Assembly (NCBI GenBank): GCA_036936605.1
Contig: JAUPFV010000002.1
Span: 339,266,654-339,330,653, forward strand
Length of the DNA: 64,000 nt
Direction of reading: 5' to 3'
From: Limnanthes douglasii subsp. nivea
Lineage: Eukaryota > Streptophyta > Magnoliopsida > Brassicales > Limnanthaceae
Shown piece after piece: positions 10,392 through 20,169 of this stretch. The notes beneath the pieces were generated by a model, which saw only the letters and a list, made by a program, of their open reading frames with translations, was not told where the DNA came from and searched no databases. A program made the position numbers and the translations under genes. How positions within the stretch are numbered: the first letter of the stretch is position 1; each line of letters starts with the position of its first letter.

Positions 10392-11985
10392 TAACATTGT
10401 GACATAAACAATAATTTAAGGCATCAAGAAATTCGAGGGACGAAATATTGTGACTCAAATAATAGTGTAAGGAAAAAATTCGAGGCACAAAATATTGTGA
10501 CCCAAATAATAGTGTAAGGAAAAAATTCGAGGCACAAAATATTGTGACCCAAATAATAGTGTAAGGAAAAAATTTGAGGCACAAAATATTGTGACCCAAA
10601 TAATAGCGTAAGGAAAAAATTCGAGGCACAAAATATTGTGACCCAAATGATAGTGTAAGGAAAAAATTCTAGGCACAAAATATTGTGACCCAAATAATAG
10701 TGTAAGGAAAAAATTCGAGGCACAAAATATTGTGACCCAAATAATAGTGTAAGGAAAAAATTCGAGGCACAAAATATTGTGACCCAAATAATAGCGTAAG
10801 GAAAAAATTCGAGGCACAAAATATTGTGACCCAAATGATAGTGTAAGGAAAAGCTTCGAGGCACAAAATATTGTGACCCAAATAATAGCGTAAGGAAAAA
10901 ATTCGAGGCACAAAATATTGTGACCCAAATAATGGTTGAAAGAAAAAATTCGAGGCACAAAATATTGTGACCCAAATAATAGTGTAAGGAAAAAATTCGA
11001 GGCACAAAATATTGTGACCCAAATAATAGCGTAAGGAAAAAATTTGAGGCAAAAAATATTGTGACCCAAATGATAGTGTAAGGAAAAAATTCGAGGCACA
11101 AAATATTGTGACCCAAATAATAGTGTAAGGAAAAAATTCGAGGCACAAAATATTGTGACCCAAATAATAGTGTAAGGAAAATATTCGAGGCACAAAATAT
11201 TGTGACCCAAATAATAGCGTAAGGAAAAAATTCGAGGCACAAAATATTGTAACCCAAATGATAGTGTAAGGAAAAAATTCGAGGCACAAAATATTGTGAC
11301 CCAAATAATAGCGTAAGGAAAAAATTCGAGGCACGAAATATTGTGACCCAAATAATGGTGGAAGGAAAAAATTGGAGGCACAAAATATTGTGACCCAAAT
11401 AATAGTGTGAGGAAAAAATTCGAGGCACAAAATATTGTGACCCAAATAATGGTGGAAGGAAAAAATTCGAGGCACAAAATATTGTGACCCAAATAATAGG
11501 GTAAGGAAACAATTCGAGGCACAAAATATTGTGACCCAAATAATAGCGTAAGGAAAAAATTCGAGGCATAAAATATTGTGACCCAAATAATGGTGGAAGT
11601 AAAAAAATTCGAGGCACAAAATATTGTGACCCAAATTATAGTGTGAGGAAAAAATTCGAGGCACAAAATATTGTGACCCAAATAATGGTGGAAGGAAAAA
11701 ATTCGAGGCACAAAATATTGTGACCCAAATAATAGTGTAAGGAAAACATTCGAGGCACAAAATATTGTGACCCAAATAATAAAATTCGAGGCACAAAATA
11801 TTGTGACCCAAGTAATAGTGTAAGGCAATTAAAAATTCGAGGCACAAAAGATTGTGACCCAAACAATAGTGTAAGGCAAAGAAAAATCCGAGGCACAAAA
11901 GATTGTGACCCAAATAATAGTGTAAGGCAAAGAAAAAGTCGAGGCACCAAAGATTGTGACCCAAATAATAGTGTAAGGTAAAAGT
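10392..11985 (-). repeat. 47-bp minisatellite, about 34 units, stop-free in all three sense frames
   Basis: Units repeat every 47 bp (for example attgtg at 10447, 10494 and 10541). On the minus strand a unit reads roughly TTGGGTCACAATATTTTGTG followed by CCTCGAATTTTTTCCTT. It contains no TAA, TAG or TGA in any frame. Because 47 is not a multiple of 3, each frame cycles through the same 47-residue repeat rich in F, L, I and Y (pieces such as FGSQYFVPRIFSL and YYLGHNILCLEFF). One ATG-started frame runs from 11569 to 10424, about 381 codons. The right edge (about 11826-11985) has a diverged unit type with aaagattg for aaatattg; one shortened unit lies near 11780. Tandem repeats near the 3' end are typical of Tat-lineage elements. 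I regard the ORFs as by-products unless expression is shown. Confidence 0.95.
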
Positions 11986-12144
11986 ACGTTCTATTAAGCA
12001 GCTCATTGGGACACCTCGTTAAAACCTTCCTATGCCTATCAGGGTAGGAAAGAGTATGCCTTCACTATGTTTTCGAACTTTGAGATACAAAAAAGGATAA
12101 CTATTACACTCGAACTAGTTCCTTATTTAAGATACAATTTTTAC

Positions 12145-13400
12145 GTGTTCAATTGGTCGCCGGACCCTTTCTCAGATGCCTGAGTTTCCTCCACCGGAAT
12201 TCTCTTCTTAACCTGATCCAACAAGGCTCCAAAAGCCATAGCCTGACTCTCCGCCACCGTGTCCTTTAATATTCCGGGAGTAGGCCCATCCTGAAAGCTG
12301 CAAGTGCCACTGAGTCTTTACAATACTCCGTATCAGTTTTTGTTTTGACAGATCGATAAGTATAGTTCTTCAAGCTCTCCCCCACGTTTTGCCTACAATA
12401 GATTATCGTATCTCCATTGGCTCTGAACTTTTTGCTCCCCACAAAGTGCTGTCTGAAAATATTCCAGAACATATTGAAATTCTTTATAGAGCCCTGAGGA
12501 AGCCTATTGTACCATTTAGAAGCTACCCCCTTGAAAGTCTGAGAAAATTCTCTGCACAGCAACTTATCATCATCGTCGAAATTAATCATAAAATCTTTGA
12601 ATTGTTCGATGTGATTATCCGGATCCTGTGTCCCATCGAATTTTTCTAGCTTTGAAATATCAAAATGCTTTGGAAGGTTTCCCACTAAAATTTCCGGGGA
12701 CCGAGGAGAGGCTCTCCAATTGTGACCCGTGCGATAAATGTTGGATCGTAAGTTGTCATTGTTCGAAAAATACAACCCCTCCTCAGATCGTAGAGTGTAT
12801 TGGTGCTGCCACTCCGAATTTCGCGGGCCCATGTCCTCTTTCCTATCAGGATACTTTGCCCGTCCCTGAGACCGACCGCCACCTCGAGCATGGTGACTTT
12901 TTTCCCTCAAAGATTTCCTCTTTGAGCTTTTTCCTCTTCGGAAATCGGTGTGCATGCGATCACGTTTTTTCAATCTGTGGTATTTCCGAGGGGTCGACTC
13001 CGATGAGCTATACTGAGAGTAATCACTTGAGTCAGCCAAATTCGAACGTCACCTCTCTCTTCTCCTCGGCGATCGCCGCTCGCGTCCCCGGTATCTGTCG
13101 TCTCTATTTTTAGGATGAAACTCAGTTTCGCGCTCCTCTTTTTCAATAACGGCCCCCCTCCTTATCTCGGATCGAAGATTCTCCCGTACGGTTTCCTTTT
13201 CTGCTTTCAATCTTTCGATCTCTAGCAGCAATTCATTCCTTCGAGCCAACAGATCTGAGTCGTCGAAAGCGTTTCCAACTCGCTAACCCCATAGTCCTTT
13301 TTATTATATATTGTTCTGGTAGTCATCGCCTACTAGGTTCTCCTCGCAATTGTTAACCAAATCGTCCCCTTGTTCTTCCATAGTTATCCTCGGAACATGA
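12145..13400 (-). pseudogene. gag of the gag-only Tat-like element, interrupted by stop and frameshifts
   Basis: The main frame runs 13249 to 12266. It begins MARRNELLLEIERLKAEKE, a charged coiled-coil-like N-terminus, continues through an Arg/Ser-rich region, then a capsid-like domain with LPKHFDISKLEKFDGTQDPD and FKGVASKWYNRLPQGSIKNF, and ends near AAFRMGLLP. An in-frame TGA at 13049-13051 (probably from CGA) separates the two open halves. A frameshift near 12268 moves the end (ILKDTVAESQAM onward) to another frame, reaching about 12145. Upstream, the short frame from MEEQGDD (about 13380) is also shifted. The zinc knuckle and all of pol are absent. The structure is homologous to 31061-31749. 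As it stands it cannot make full-length Gag. Confidence 0.88.
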
Positions 13401-13441
13401 ATTATTTCCAGGAAGCGATTGCCGTCAGAGCGATCTTCGCT

Positions 13442-13458
13442 TCCCACAGACGGCGCCA
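13442..13458 (-). other. Primer binding site of the gag-only element
   Basis: Next to the 5' LTR the minus strand reads TGGCGCCGTCTGTGGGA. TGG is the complement of a tRNA CCA end, and TGGCGCC is a common start for plant gypsy primer sites. The tRNA species was not determined. Confidence 0.75.
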
Positions 13459-13459
13459 C

Positions 13460-13942
13460 TGAAGAGTTTTTAAACTGTCGGGGGGTGATTTTGCGATACG
13501 AAGATCTCTTAGTGGTGATTATGCGATAGATGATCTCTTAGTGTCAATATAGGTAAATTTACTTTGTGATACGAAGATCTTTTAGTCTCACAATAGTCTG
13601 TAGTATTCTGTTTAGGAGTCTTTCTTAGAGAGAGAAAGTGCAGATTAGGTTAAGTAGAGAGAGAAAGTAATATTAAAATCAGTCTTGGAATCTGTGAAGC
13701 GCATGTGGTCCTTTTATAGTACAATTACGGGCCCCATACGCTTTAATCTATACTTATTACATCTTTGGTCCCTATATCTTTTTACTTTTCCATAATAGCC
13801 ACTTATATTGTGTTCTATACAATTTATCCTATTCTAACTTCTTCTTTACAATTCTTTCCCAATAAGATTATTTCTTTACAATTCTTCCCCAATAAGTCTA
13901 TTTCTTTACAATTCTTCCCTTGTCTTTTATTCTCCGTTATCA
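13460..13942 (-). repeat. 5' LTR of the gag-only element
   Basis: 483 bp, TG...CA bounded, nearly identical to the partner LTR at 9753-10236. The right target duplication GTATT is at 13943-13947. Confidence 0.93.
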
Positions 13943-13947
13943 GTATT

Positions 13948-14335
13948 GTCTAGAAGAGATGTGATATTGATGACGGGTCTGACATAGTGAGTGAGATTGA
14001 AGGTGTTTATACCGAAGAGGATTTAGGACTTGGTCCAGTTTTAGCTCAAGAAGTGAAAGTTCAACTACAACATGATATTGAAGATGGTTGAGGTTTTAGT
14101 GTTCCAAGGGCTTCGAATAGACTAGAGAGCAACATGAACATCATATTATTGTTGCATTGTGAGTTTGATGGAGGGTGTTAGTAATATACTCATTACTTAT
14201 TCGGTCCACTAACCCATTAGACCATTCCATTATTATAAATATTGGTGACTTCAACTATTTGTAAAATGCACTATTATAATTTATAAAATCCGATCTGTAT
14301 TTTGTTTCTCTTCTTCTTCAAATTGCATACTATTA
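13948..14335 (+). mobile_element. 3' part of the split copia remnant with LTR start
   Basis: This continues the copia interrupted at 9752. It ends in a purine-rich tract (gatggaggg) followed by TGTTAGTAATATAC at 14176, which looks like the start of a 3' LTR with a TATA-like ttataaatattgg about 60 bp in. The LTR end is uncertain and no 5' LTR was found. Confidence 0.55.
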
Positions 14336-14839
14336 AATGTTCGGATACTTCTACTTCATTTAAGAAGTATTCCTAAAGACTACTCTGGACTTTTGAAAAA
14401 TACATAAACTTAACTAAAAACGGATTTAGATTATCTATTTTTTTTTTAGAATAGCTTTTTTAAAACAAAAAATATTTTATGTCTGATCTCAAAATAAAAA
14501 ATAAATCTTTTATCATTTAAAAAAAATTCACTTATTGTGATTAAAATATATAGTTCAATCTTTTTTTAAAGCAAGAATTTTTATTTATTAATGGTGAAAT
14601 AGAGGTTCACATAGACCTTACACCAAATGTTCACAATTAGAACAGAAAAATTCGAAAGGTCTAAAAAAGCTAGACTTAAAAATTTAACATTTCAAAAACT
14701 TTCAAATTCTACATCACATAAATCGAAATCTTCGTCAGCTTCAATTTCGTCTATCTTCATCTTCACAACTTATACAGAATTTAAAGTGCTTCTCAAATAA
14801 AATCTTCTAAATCCTTTCTTGCGCATATTTTGAACAGTA

Positions 14840-17040
14840 ACGAACAAAACTTCAATCTTCAACAACCTTTTGCAGTTCTCTCTCAGTATCAGTGACAGAT
14901 CTATATGGTCCGTTTTGTCTGTGTAAATTCATAGGTCACACGAGATTACTCTCTTCAGAAGAGGCATGACTGTGACCTCCCAGACCAATCTCGATAACCA
15001 CAGAGAATGTATACAATTAGGCAGAACAACCATGCTTCTCAATTCCATACAAATTCAGCATTCTTCTTCTCTTTCAATGCCACACAGAGAAAACGACCCT
15101 CTTTCTAACTCGTTATTCCTTCGGTACTTCATTGTACAAACCTCTTTCTGCTTCATGTCTTCCACATTTGTGATTCCCTCCTGAAGAATCCATTAGAGAC
15201 ATCACGCGTTCCAGTTCAACATTTTGATAACAGTTCCTTTTAAACTGCACATGTTTGGATGAAGTACGAATCTTATTGTTGATCGCTTAAAGTCTTTTGT
15301 TCTTCTTTACCTCTAGTTTTCTTGTTTTTTTAACAGTGGTATATTTTATACTACCACGAGGACAATGGAGACTCCCGATTGTATTCTTTGTAGGGGAAGG
15401 TGAATCATTTTTTAGTTGCAAAAGTTTTGTAGAAGATGGGCCTTTCCAGTTCCTTCATTTCTTCTCTTTTCTAGTGAAGTAATTTGTTATCTTGATCTTT
15501 TGTAGGTGAGCATGGAAGACTACCGATTTCTTCCTTTGTTGGAGAATTTGATTCAATTCCATCATCAGATTTTTTAGTGCCAAACAAAGATTTCCTTTCA
15601 AGAGTGTGCAGATCTTCTATCTCTTCAACAACCTTTTAGGAATCATTTTTTTACAACAAGGATTCATTAACTTCTGTAACCTTTTGAGAATCAGTTTTGT
15701 TCAATAAATATTTTACAACATTCATTTTCAGATGTTCCTAAGTCTTTATTTTATGTGAAAACCTCTTGCTTTCTTTGATTATCATCTTTCATTTTGCAAA
15801 CATTCTCATTGTGCCCTATATGTTTACAAAATTTGCAGTAGCTAGAACAGGGACCAAAATCAGAATCCAACTTAAACTCATCATCTTCTCCAAACTTAAC
15901 TTTAATGTTGTTGATCAATGGTTTCGAAATATCAAACTCAACCCAGAACTTTGCACAATTGAATTTAGCTCTATTGGCTGGTGGTATCCAGAATTTTAAA
16001 AGAGTTCCCAAGGGTTTAGCGATTTCCATTATCGTTTCTTCGTTATACATAAACTCGGGAAATTTTTTGACAGTAATCTAGACAGGCGTTAGGGGACTTT
16101 CTTCGTTTGAATCAAAATATGGAATCGACTTAAGAAGTCTCCTGATTCTATCGCCGACCTTCCAAACGTTTCTCTACCAAAGTCTTTTCAGATCTTCTTC
16201 ACTGTCGAACTCGATGAAAACGTGCCTATAGTCCCGTTGAGCAACATTGTACTTGCTGGAAAACTTGAACTTGGCAAAGAACTCCTTAATTATCTCATAT
16301 TTAGGCTTGTCGTAAGAAAACTTACCTATTATGATGTGTTTGGTAATTTTTTGGAGCCTCTGCTTATCTTCTTTCTCAAACTTAATGGTCAATTGTTCTT
16401 GATTTTTGATAACAGTTACATTTTGATGGCTGAATCCGTGAGTCATGGGTTTGAGAGTATCAACAAAAGACATTGCCTTATCCTTGTAGTTGTTGCTTGT
16501 TCTGTAAATTGAATTTTCGAATACCGGATTCGATACAATTCTTACATTCTGTTCAATTCTTACATTCTGTTCTGGACGTTGTTTTGGAGACCCAGGTTTC
16601 TTGCTCTGCTCGTGATTTCTTGAAAGCACCGGGAATTCTTCATCAATAAGATCATTGGTGGTCATTGAATTCGTAAAAAGAGGAGAAATATGAGATATTT
16701 CTCCCTCTTCCTTGTAGAAAGACTCCATGATTGAAATAATCTAAGGAAGATTGTTCATTAGAGCCTGCAATCCTTTCCACTATCACCACGTTTTTTCTAG
16801 TTTCTGTTGAATCCTTATTTGATTATTGATTAGGGTACGGATTTTGAAATTTCTGTCTCTTTCTTCTATTTCGCATACGACAATCGTAACGGTTACCCGA
16901 CGCATTGCGGCGGTGCAGATATCTACAAAATACACTATGCTCGGCGATTTCTTTCATTCTTAGAACTCCGACGGTTTCTCATATCCTTTGCAGTGTGAGT
17001 CAACAAGTTCTTGCAGTCATTTTTCCTAACTCTCAACCAA
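14840..17040 (-). mobile_element. L1-type LINE, 5' part with ORF1 only
   Basis: ORF1 and a probable 5' untranslated region (about 16729-17040) are present, but no endonuclease or RT follows. The element therefore lacks its 3' part, the reverse of the usual 5' truncation of LINEs, suggesting later deletion. The tail of ORF1 (about 14900-15740) is broken and contains a diverged direct repeat around 15355-15400 and 15505-15550. The limits are approximate. Confidence 0.6.
15751..16728 (-). pseudogene. LINE ORF1 (DUF4283-like RNA-binding protein with CCHC knuckle)
   Basis: ORF1 proteins of plant L1 elements bind the element RNA. The frame begins MESFYKEEGEISHISPLF. A DUF4283-like region follows at about residues 110-240 (LTIKFEKEDKQRLQ, IIGKFSYDKPKYEIIKEFF, HVFIEFDSEEDLKRL, then VWKVGDRIRRLLKSIPYF). 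A CCHC knuckle (CKFCKHIGHNENVC) lies near residue 305. Two in-frame TAG codons (16174-16176 and 16078-16080) interrupt it, both where Trp would fit the flanking text, so both look like TGG to TAG changes. The frame is otherwise maintained for 978 nt. Being in one frame, it is a fairly young pseudogene. Confidence 0.82.
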
Positions 17041-17049
17041 GTCATCAGG

Positions 17050-17775
17050 TACGACCCTCTTCATAAAATATATAGTTCAATTTGTTTAATGAAGGACGGA
17101 TCCAGAACACTTTAAAAATTAAAATTTTAAACTAATCGATCACTAAAAATCATCTAAATAAAAAATTGAATAAAAAAATAACGAATACTTTTCTGAAACC
17201 GTAAACCCTCGAGACCATTTTAAAACGATTCTTTGAATATATGATACACGCTAAAAACGGTCCAGAAGCATCAAAGACAACTCAACAAAACCAAATAACA
17301 AAATAAAACTAAAATCTGACAGGGATGTTGATAAATCCCTATAGTGATTCTACCACAATTAGGACATTATTATATAAACTAGCTTCAATCTTCAGATGTT
17401 TGGTTCAAACGGTACATACGACATAACCTTCCATTTAAAGTCGTCTAAGAAAGTGATAGAAAAAGCAACGTTCAGAGACTAATAACGCTAGTTTATTCAT
17501 CTAAACTTTTTTAAGACCAGAATTCAAAAATCATACTAATATCAAATATTCTACCCTATGGTATTTTGATTTATCCATTTAGTCAATTTAAAGGAACTAA
17601 GAGCTTTCCTCAAGATAGTCCATTACATTTTATTTAAAATCTCAAAATAATTATAATGCAACACCAAAATTTTATTTATTTTCCAACACTCAGTTAGGAG
17701 TGCTTACAATGAAAAATGAAAAAAAATTAACAAAAAAAATTGAAACTTCTTGGTCATGGATTTAAGTCATGACCT
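17050..17775. other. AT-rich intergenic DNA downstream of germin-like gene 1
   Basis: No ORF, RNA gene or recognised repeat. The last part (about 17640-17775) is presumably the 3' untranslated region and polyadenylation area of the minus-strand germin-like gene. Confidence 0.5.
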
Positions 17776-17777
17776 GA

Positions 17778-18526
17778 TCATGATTTGGACTGAAGGTTCT
17801 TGACAACATTAACATCCAATTGAAAGGCCTTAGAAAGAACCTCCGGGTTAATTCTGGGGTTGGACCCGAACACGGTTTTAGCAATAGTAATAACGCCTGG
17901 GTTCTGACTACTTAAGGTAGCAAATGCCACAGCATCAGTATGTCCAATGTTGTATTGGAAGTGAATAAGTCCTTCGGGAAACACGAAAACATCACCGGGG
18001 TTCATAATTTTAGTGAAGAGACGGTTCTTGTCTTGGTTGGAGGACACGAATCCCACATATAATTTTCCTTTAGTGAGTGTTAAGATTTCAGTGGCACGAG
18101 GATGCGTATGAGGCGGGTTCTGGCCACCTTTTGCGTAGTCAATACGGACTAAAGATATTCCAAGAGTGTTTAGTCCGGGTATTGTGTTTACATTGGCGTT
18201 GGTGACGGTTGAGCCGATTTGGTTGTTTGTAGCTGCCGCAATGTTGAGCCCCGATAGAAAGAAATCATCCGCCTTGACTTGGTCATTTGGTTTACATATT
18301 CTACCGTTCACGAAAACTATAGCCAGAACAACAAAATATTAGTACACAAAACACTAAAACCCTTTGAACGGTGAAAAGAGGTAATAGATTGATTCGTACC
18401 AGCGTTGTTAGGATCATTTGTGGCTACACAGAAGTCCTGAAGAGGGCTCGGGTCAGTCGCGGAAACAAGAGATATTGCGAGAGTCACGAGAATAGCAATA
18501 GCAGCGAAGAAAGAGTAACTTTTCAT
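17778..18526 (-). CDS. Germin-like protein, subfamily 1 type (secreted cupin), two exons
   Basis: Exon 1 is 18400-18526 and exon 2 is 17778-18316, with an 83-nt GT-AG intron in phase 1 at the position usual for germin-like genes. The product is 221 residues. Residues 1-23 form a signal peptide ([20 protein letters not shown]...), and the mature N-terminus is near [16 protein letters not shown]. The germin boxes are complete: NGRICK with the second Cys of the N-terminal disulfide, [15 protein letters not shown] with the His-x-His and Glu metal ligands, and [20 protein letters not shown] with the last His ligand. The family forms apoplastic hexamers that bind Mn; individual members may have oxalate oxidase, superoxide dismutase or no known activity, which sequence alone cannot settle. 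A TATA box lies at 18611-18622 and a W-box-like TTGACC at 18643-18648. No defect is visible. Confidence 0.94.
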
Positions 18527-18610
18527 TATGAAGTTTTAGTCTCTATTTTTAGTTCTATTAGAGTTGTTGATTGAAAGTTTGAGATATGTTTTAATGCAGA
18601 AGCTAGCAAG

Positions 18611-18622
18611 CTATTTATATAG
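18611..18622 (-). promoter_or_regulatory. TATA box of germin-like gene 1
   Basis: CTATATAAATAG on the minus strand, about 85 bp upstream of the ATG, a textbook plant core-promoter position. Confidence 0.8.
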
Positions 18623-18824
18623 AGGATGTTGTACCTTGAATTGGTCAATATACGAACCTTTCCTGGTCGGCTGCCGTTGGCCGGTTGATTGCGGTTAGTA
18701 CGGTACATAAAAAAGAGAGTACAGTATTAGTTTATGCAAAATAAGAATTGTTCAACAAGACAGCAAGTATTCAAATAGGTTCTTTCTTTAACTTAAACAA
18801 AAAGAAAGGGAACGTGGTCATGTT

Positions 18825-19525
18825 TAGAGCTGTTATCGGTCCGGGTTTTGCCGGAACCGGACCGGACCGAACCGTTAAGCTTTCGGTTTTTTTTTTTTGG
18901 AACCGGACCGAACCGCTAAGCTTTCGGTTCGGTTCGGTCCGGTCCGGTCCGGTTCGGTCCGGTTCGGTTCGGTTCCGGTTTCGGTTCAGTCCGAGTTCGG
19001 TCCGGTCCCGTTTCGGTTCGGTCCGGTTTCGGTTCGGTTCGTTATCGGTCCGGTTTCGGTCCGGTTCGGTCCACTTAAAAAAAAAAAATTAATTAAAATT
19101 TAATTTTTAATTTTTTATATTGAATTAAATAATATAAAAATTAAAGTTTATAAATTAATCTTTTGAAAATCAGTAATTAACTATTAATTTGGTACTATAA
19201 TTTATAAAAGAATAAATAATAATAATAAATAATCGGTTCTAACGGTTCTATTGGTCCGATTATTTATCGGTTCTATCGGTTCGATTCCGTATCGGTTCTA
19301 TCGGTTTACCGGTTTTATCGGTTCGATTCTATATCGGTCCTATCGGTTTATCGGCTTTATCGGTTCGGTTCCTAACCGGTTTTTTGTTTCGGTTCCTTAT
19401 CGGTTTTCGATTTTTAGAATGGAACCGCGAACCGACCCGTTAAGGTTCGGTCCGGTTCTCGGTCCGGTCCTTATCGGTTCGGTCCCGATCCGGTTCTCGG
19501 TTCCGGAGAACCGTCGACAACTCTA
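18825..19525. mobile_element. Non-autonomous hAT-like element with CGGTT-rich islands
   Basis: 701 bp flanked by a perfect 8-bp direct duplication GTCATGTT (18817-18824 and 19526-19533), the target-site length of hAT elements. The ends are imperfect inverted repeats (TAGAGCTGTTATCGG on the left, TAGAGTTGTCGACGG read inward from the right). Two islands (about 18834-19073 and 19225-19515) consist of degenerate ggttcggttccggt-type repeats around an AT-rich core of about 150 bp. No transposase is encoded; ORFs here are repeat translation. It sits about 200 bp upstream of the TATA box of germin-like gene 1. Confidence 0.85.
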
Positions 19526-19533
19526 GTCATGTT

Positions 19534-20165
19534 CTTAATCCTTACCAAAACATGGTAAAGAGGTGCTTTCGGAGTCTAATTATTTTAAAAAACAATCTCC
19601 TTGAAAATCCATGTAAATAGATTGTGATAGTCTATTAAACAACGATAAACCGAGCGCGTTAATCAGTTTTACACGATTATGTATTATAAGAAACGACATG
19701 AATCATTCCACTATCTTAGAAAATGTTATATATACTAAATTCGTTTAAGTTGAGTGTACCTTAGAAGTAATTCGTCAAAAAAAAGTATTCTATTGGGATT
19801 TTATGAATGTTAGATCTACTATGACATGTATCGGGCAATAAATGTTGATTTTTTTAAACTTTGAGTCATGAGTTCGTTATAGAAGCATTTGCAGATCTTA
19901 AGGTTTAAAACAAATTGTGTAATACTCGGGACCATTATGTTGAAAGAAATCTGTGTAAAATCGAGACAGTGTGGTCCGAAGAAGAGTGGTTCGAAGTGAG
20001 CTGATTTGAAGCACCACTGTGATCCGAAGCGAGATGAATTATATTTGTTAGATCTCCTATTTTACTCTTCCTATATTAATTAGATTTCACATATTAATTG
20101 AGATTTTTATTTATGAGGTTTTCTCTATTAATAGAGGAGTTATTTCAGATATTGATTAATGAGCT
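19534..20165. other. AT-rich intergenic DNA, nothing recognised
   Basis: No gene seen. Around 19965-20035 short ccgaag/tcgaag motifs recur. The right part (about 20040-20165) may be the unrecognised 5' LTR or leader of the copia remnant that follows. Confidence 0.4.
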
Positions 20166-20169
20166 TCAA

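Larger units (their letters stand above)
9753..13942 (-). mobile_element. Non-autonomous gag-only Tat-like LTR retrotransposon inserted in a copia remnant
   Basis: A complete 4190-bp element with two LTRs of 484 and 483 bp bounded by TG and CA, and a 5-bp target duplication GTATT (9748-9752 and 13943-13947). Its sense strand is minus. The primer binding site beside the 13460-13942 LTR begins TGGCGCCGTCTGTGGG. A polypurine tract (ACTGGGGGGCTAC on the minus strand) precedes the other LTR. The interior holds a damaged gag (about 12145-13400) and, in place of pol, a 47-bp minisatellite (10392-11985). The near-identical LTRs indicate a relatively recent insertion. Gag resembles the Tat element at 30280-40092, which or whose relatives could have supplied proteins in trans. 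Confidence 0.93.

Noticed and set aside
10392..11985. CRISPR-like array
   Set aside because: Units are contiguous near-identical 47-mers without unique spacers, inside a plant LTR retrotransposon.
10424..12006. Three overlapping minus-strand ORFs of about 397-457 codons as real repeat proteins
   Set aside because: They are translations of a 47-bp minisatellite in three frames. Most apparent starts are not ATG and no domain is present. Kept as a finding about the repeat, not annotated as genes.
13037..13039. Start of the gag frame at 13039
   Set aside because: The codon is TTG. The frame continues upstream across one TGA to an ATG at 13249, so this is an internal point of a stop-interrupted gag.
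12389..13113. Plus-strand ORFs at 12389-12649 and 12628-13113
   Set aside because: They are shadows of the minus-strand gag and have no independent support.
18748..19526. Plus-strand ORFs rich in Arg, Ser, Gly, Phe and Val
   Set aside because: They come from degenerate ggttcggtt repeats of the hAT-like element; no ORF extends beyond the islands with coding character.
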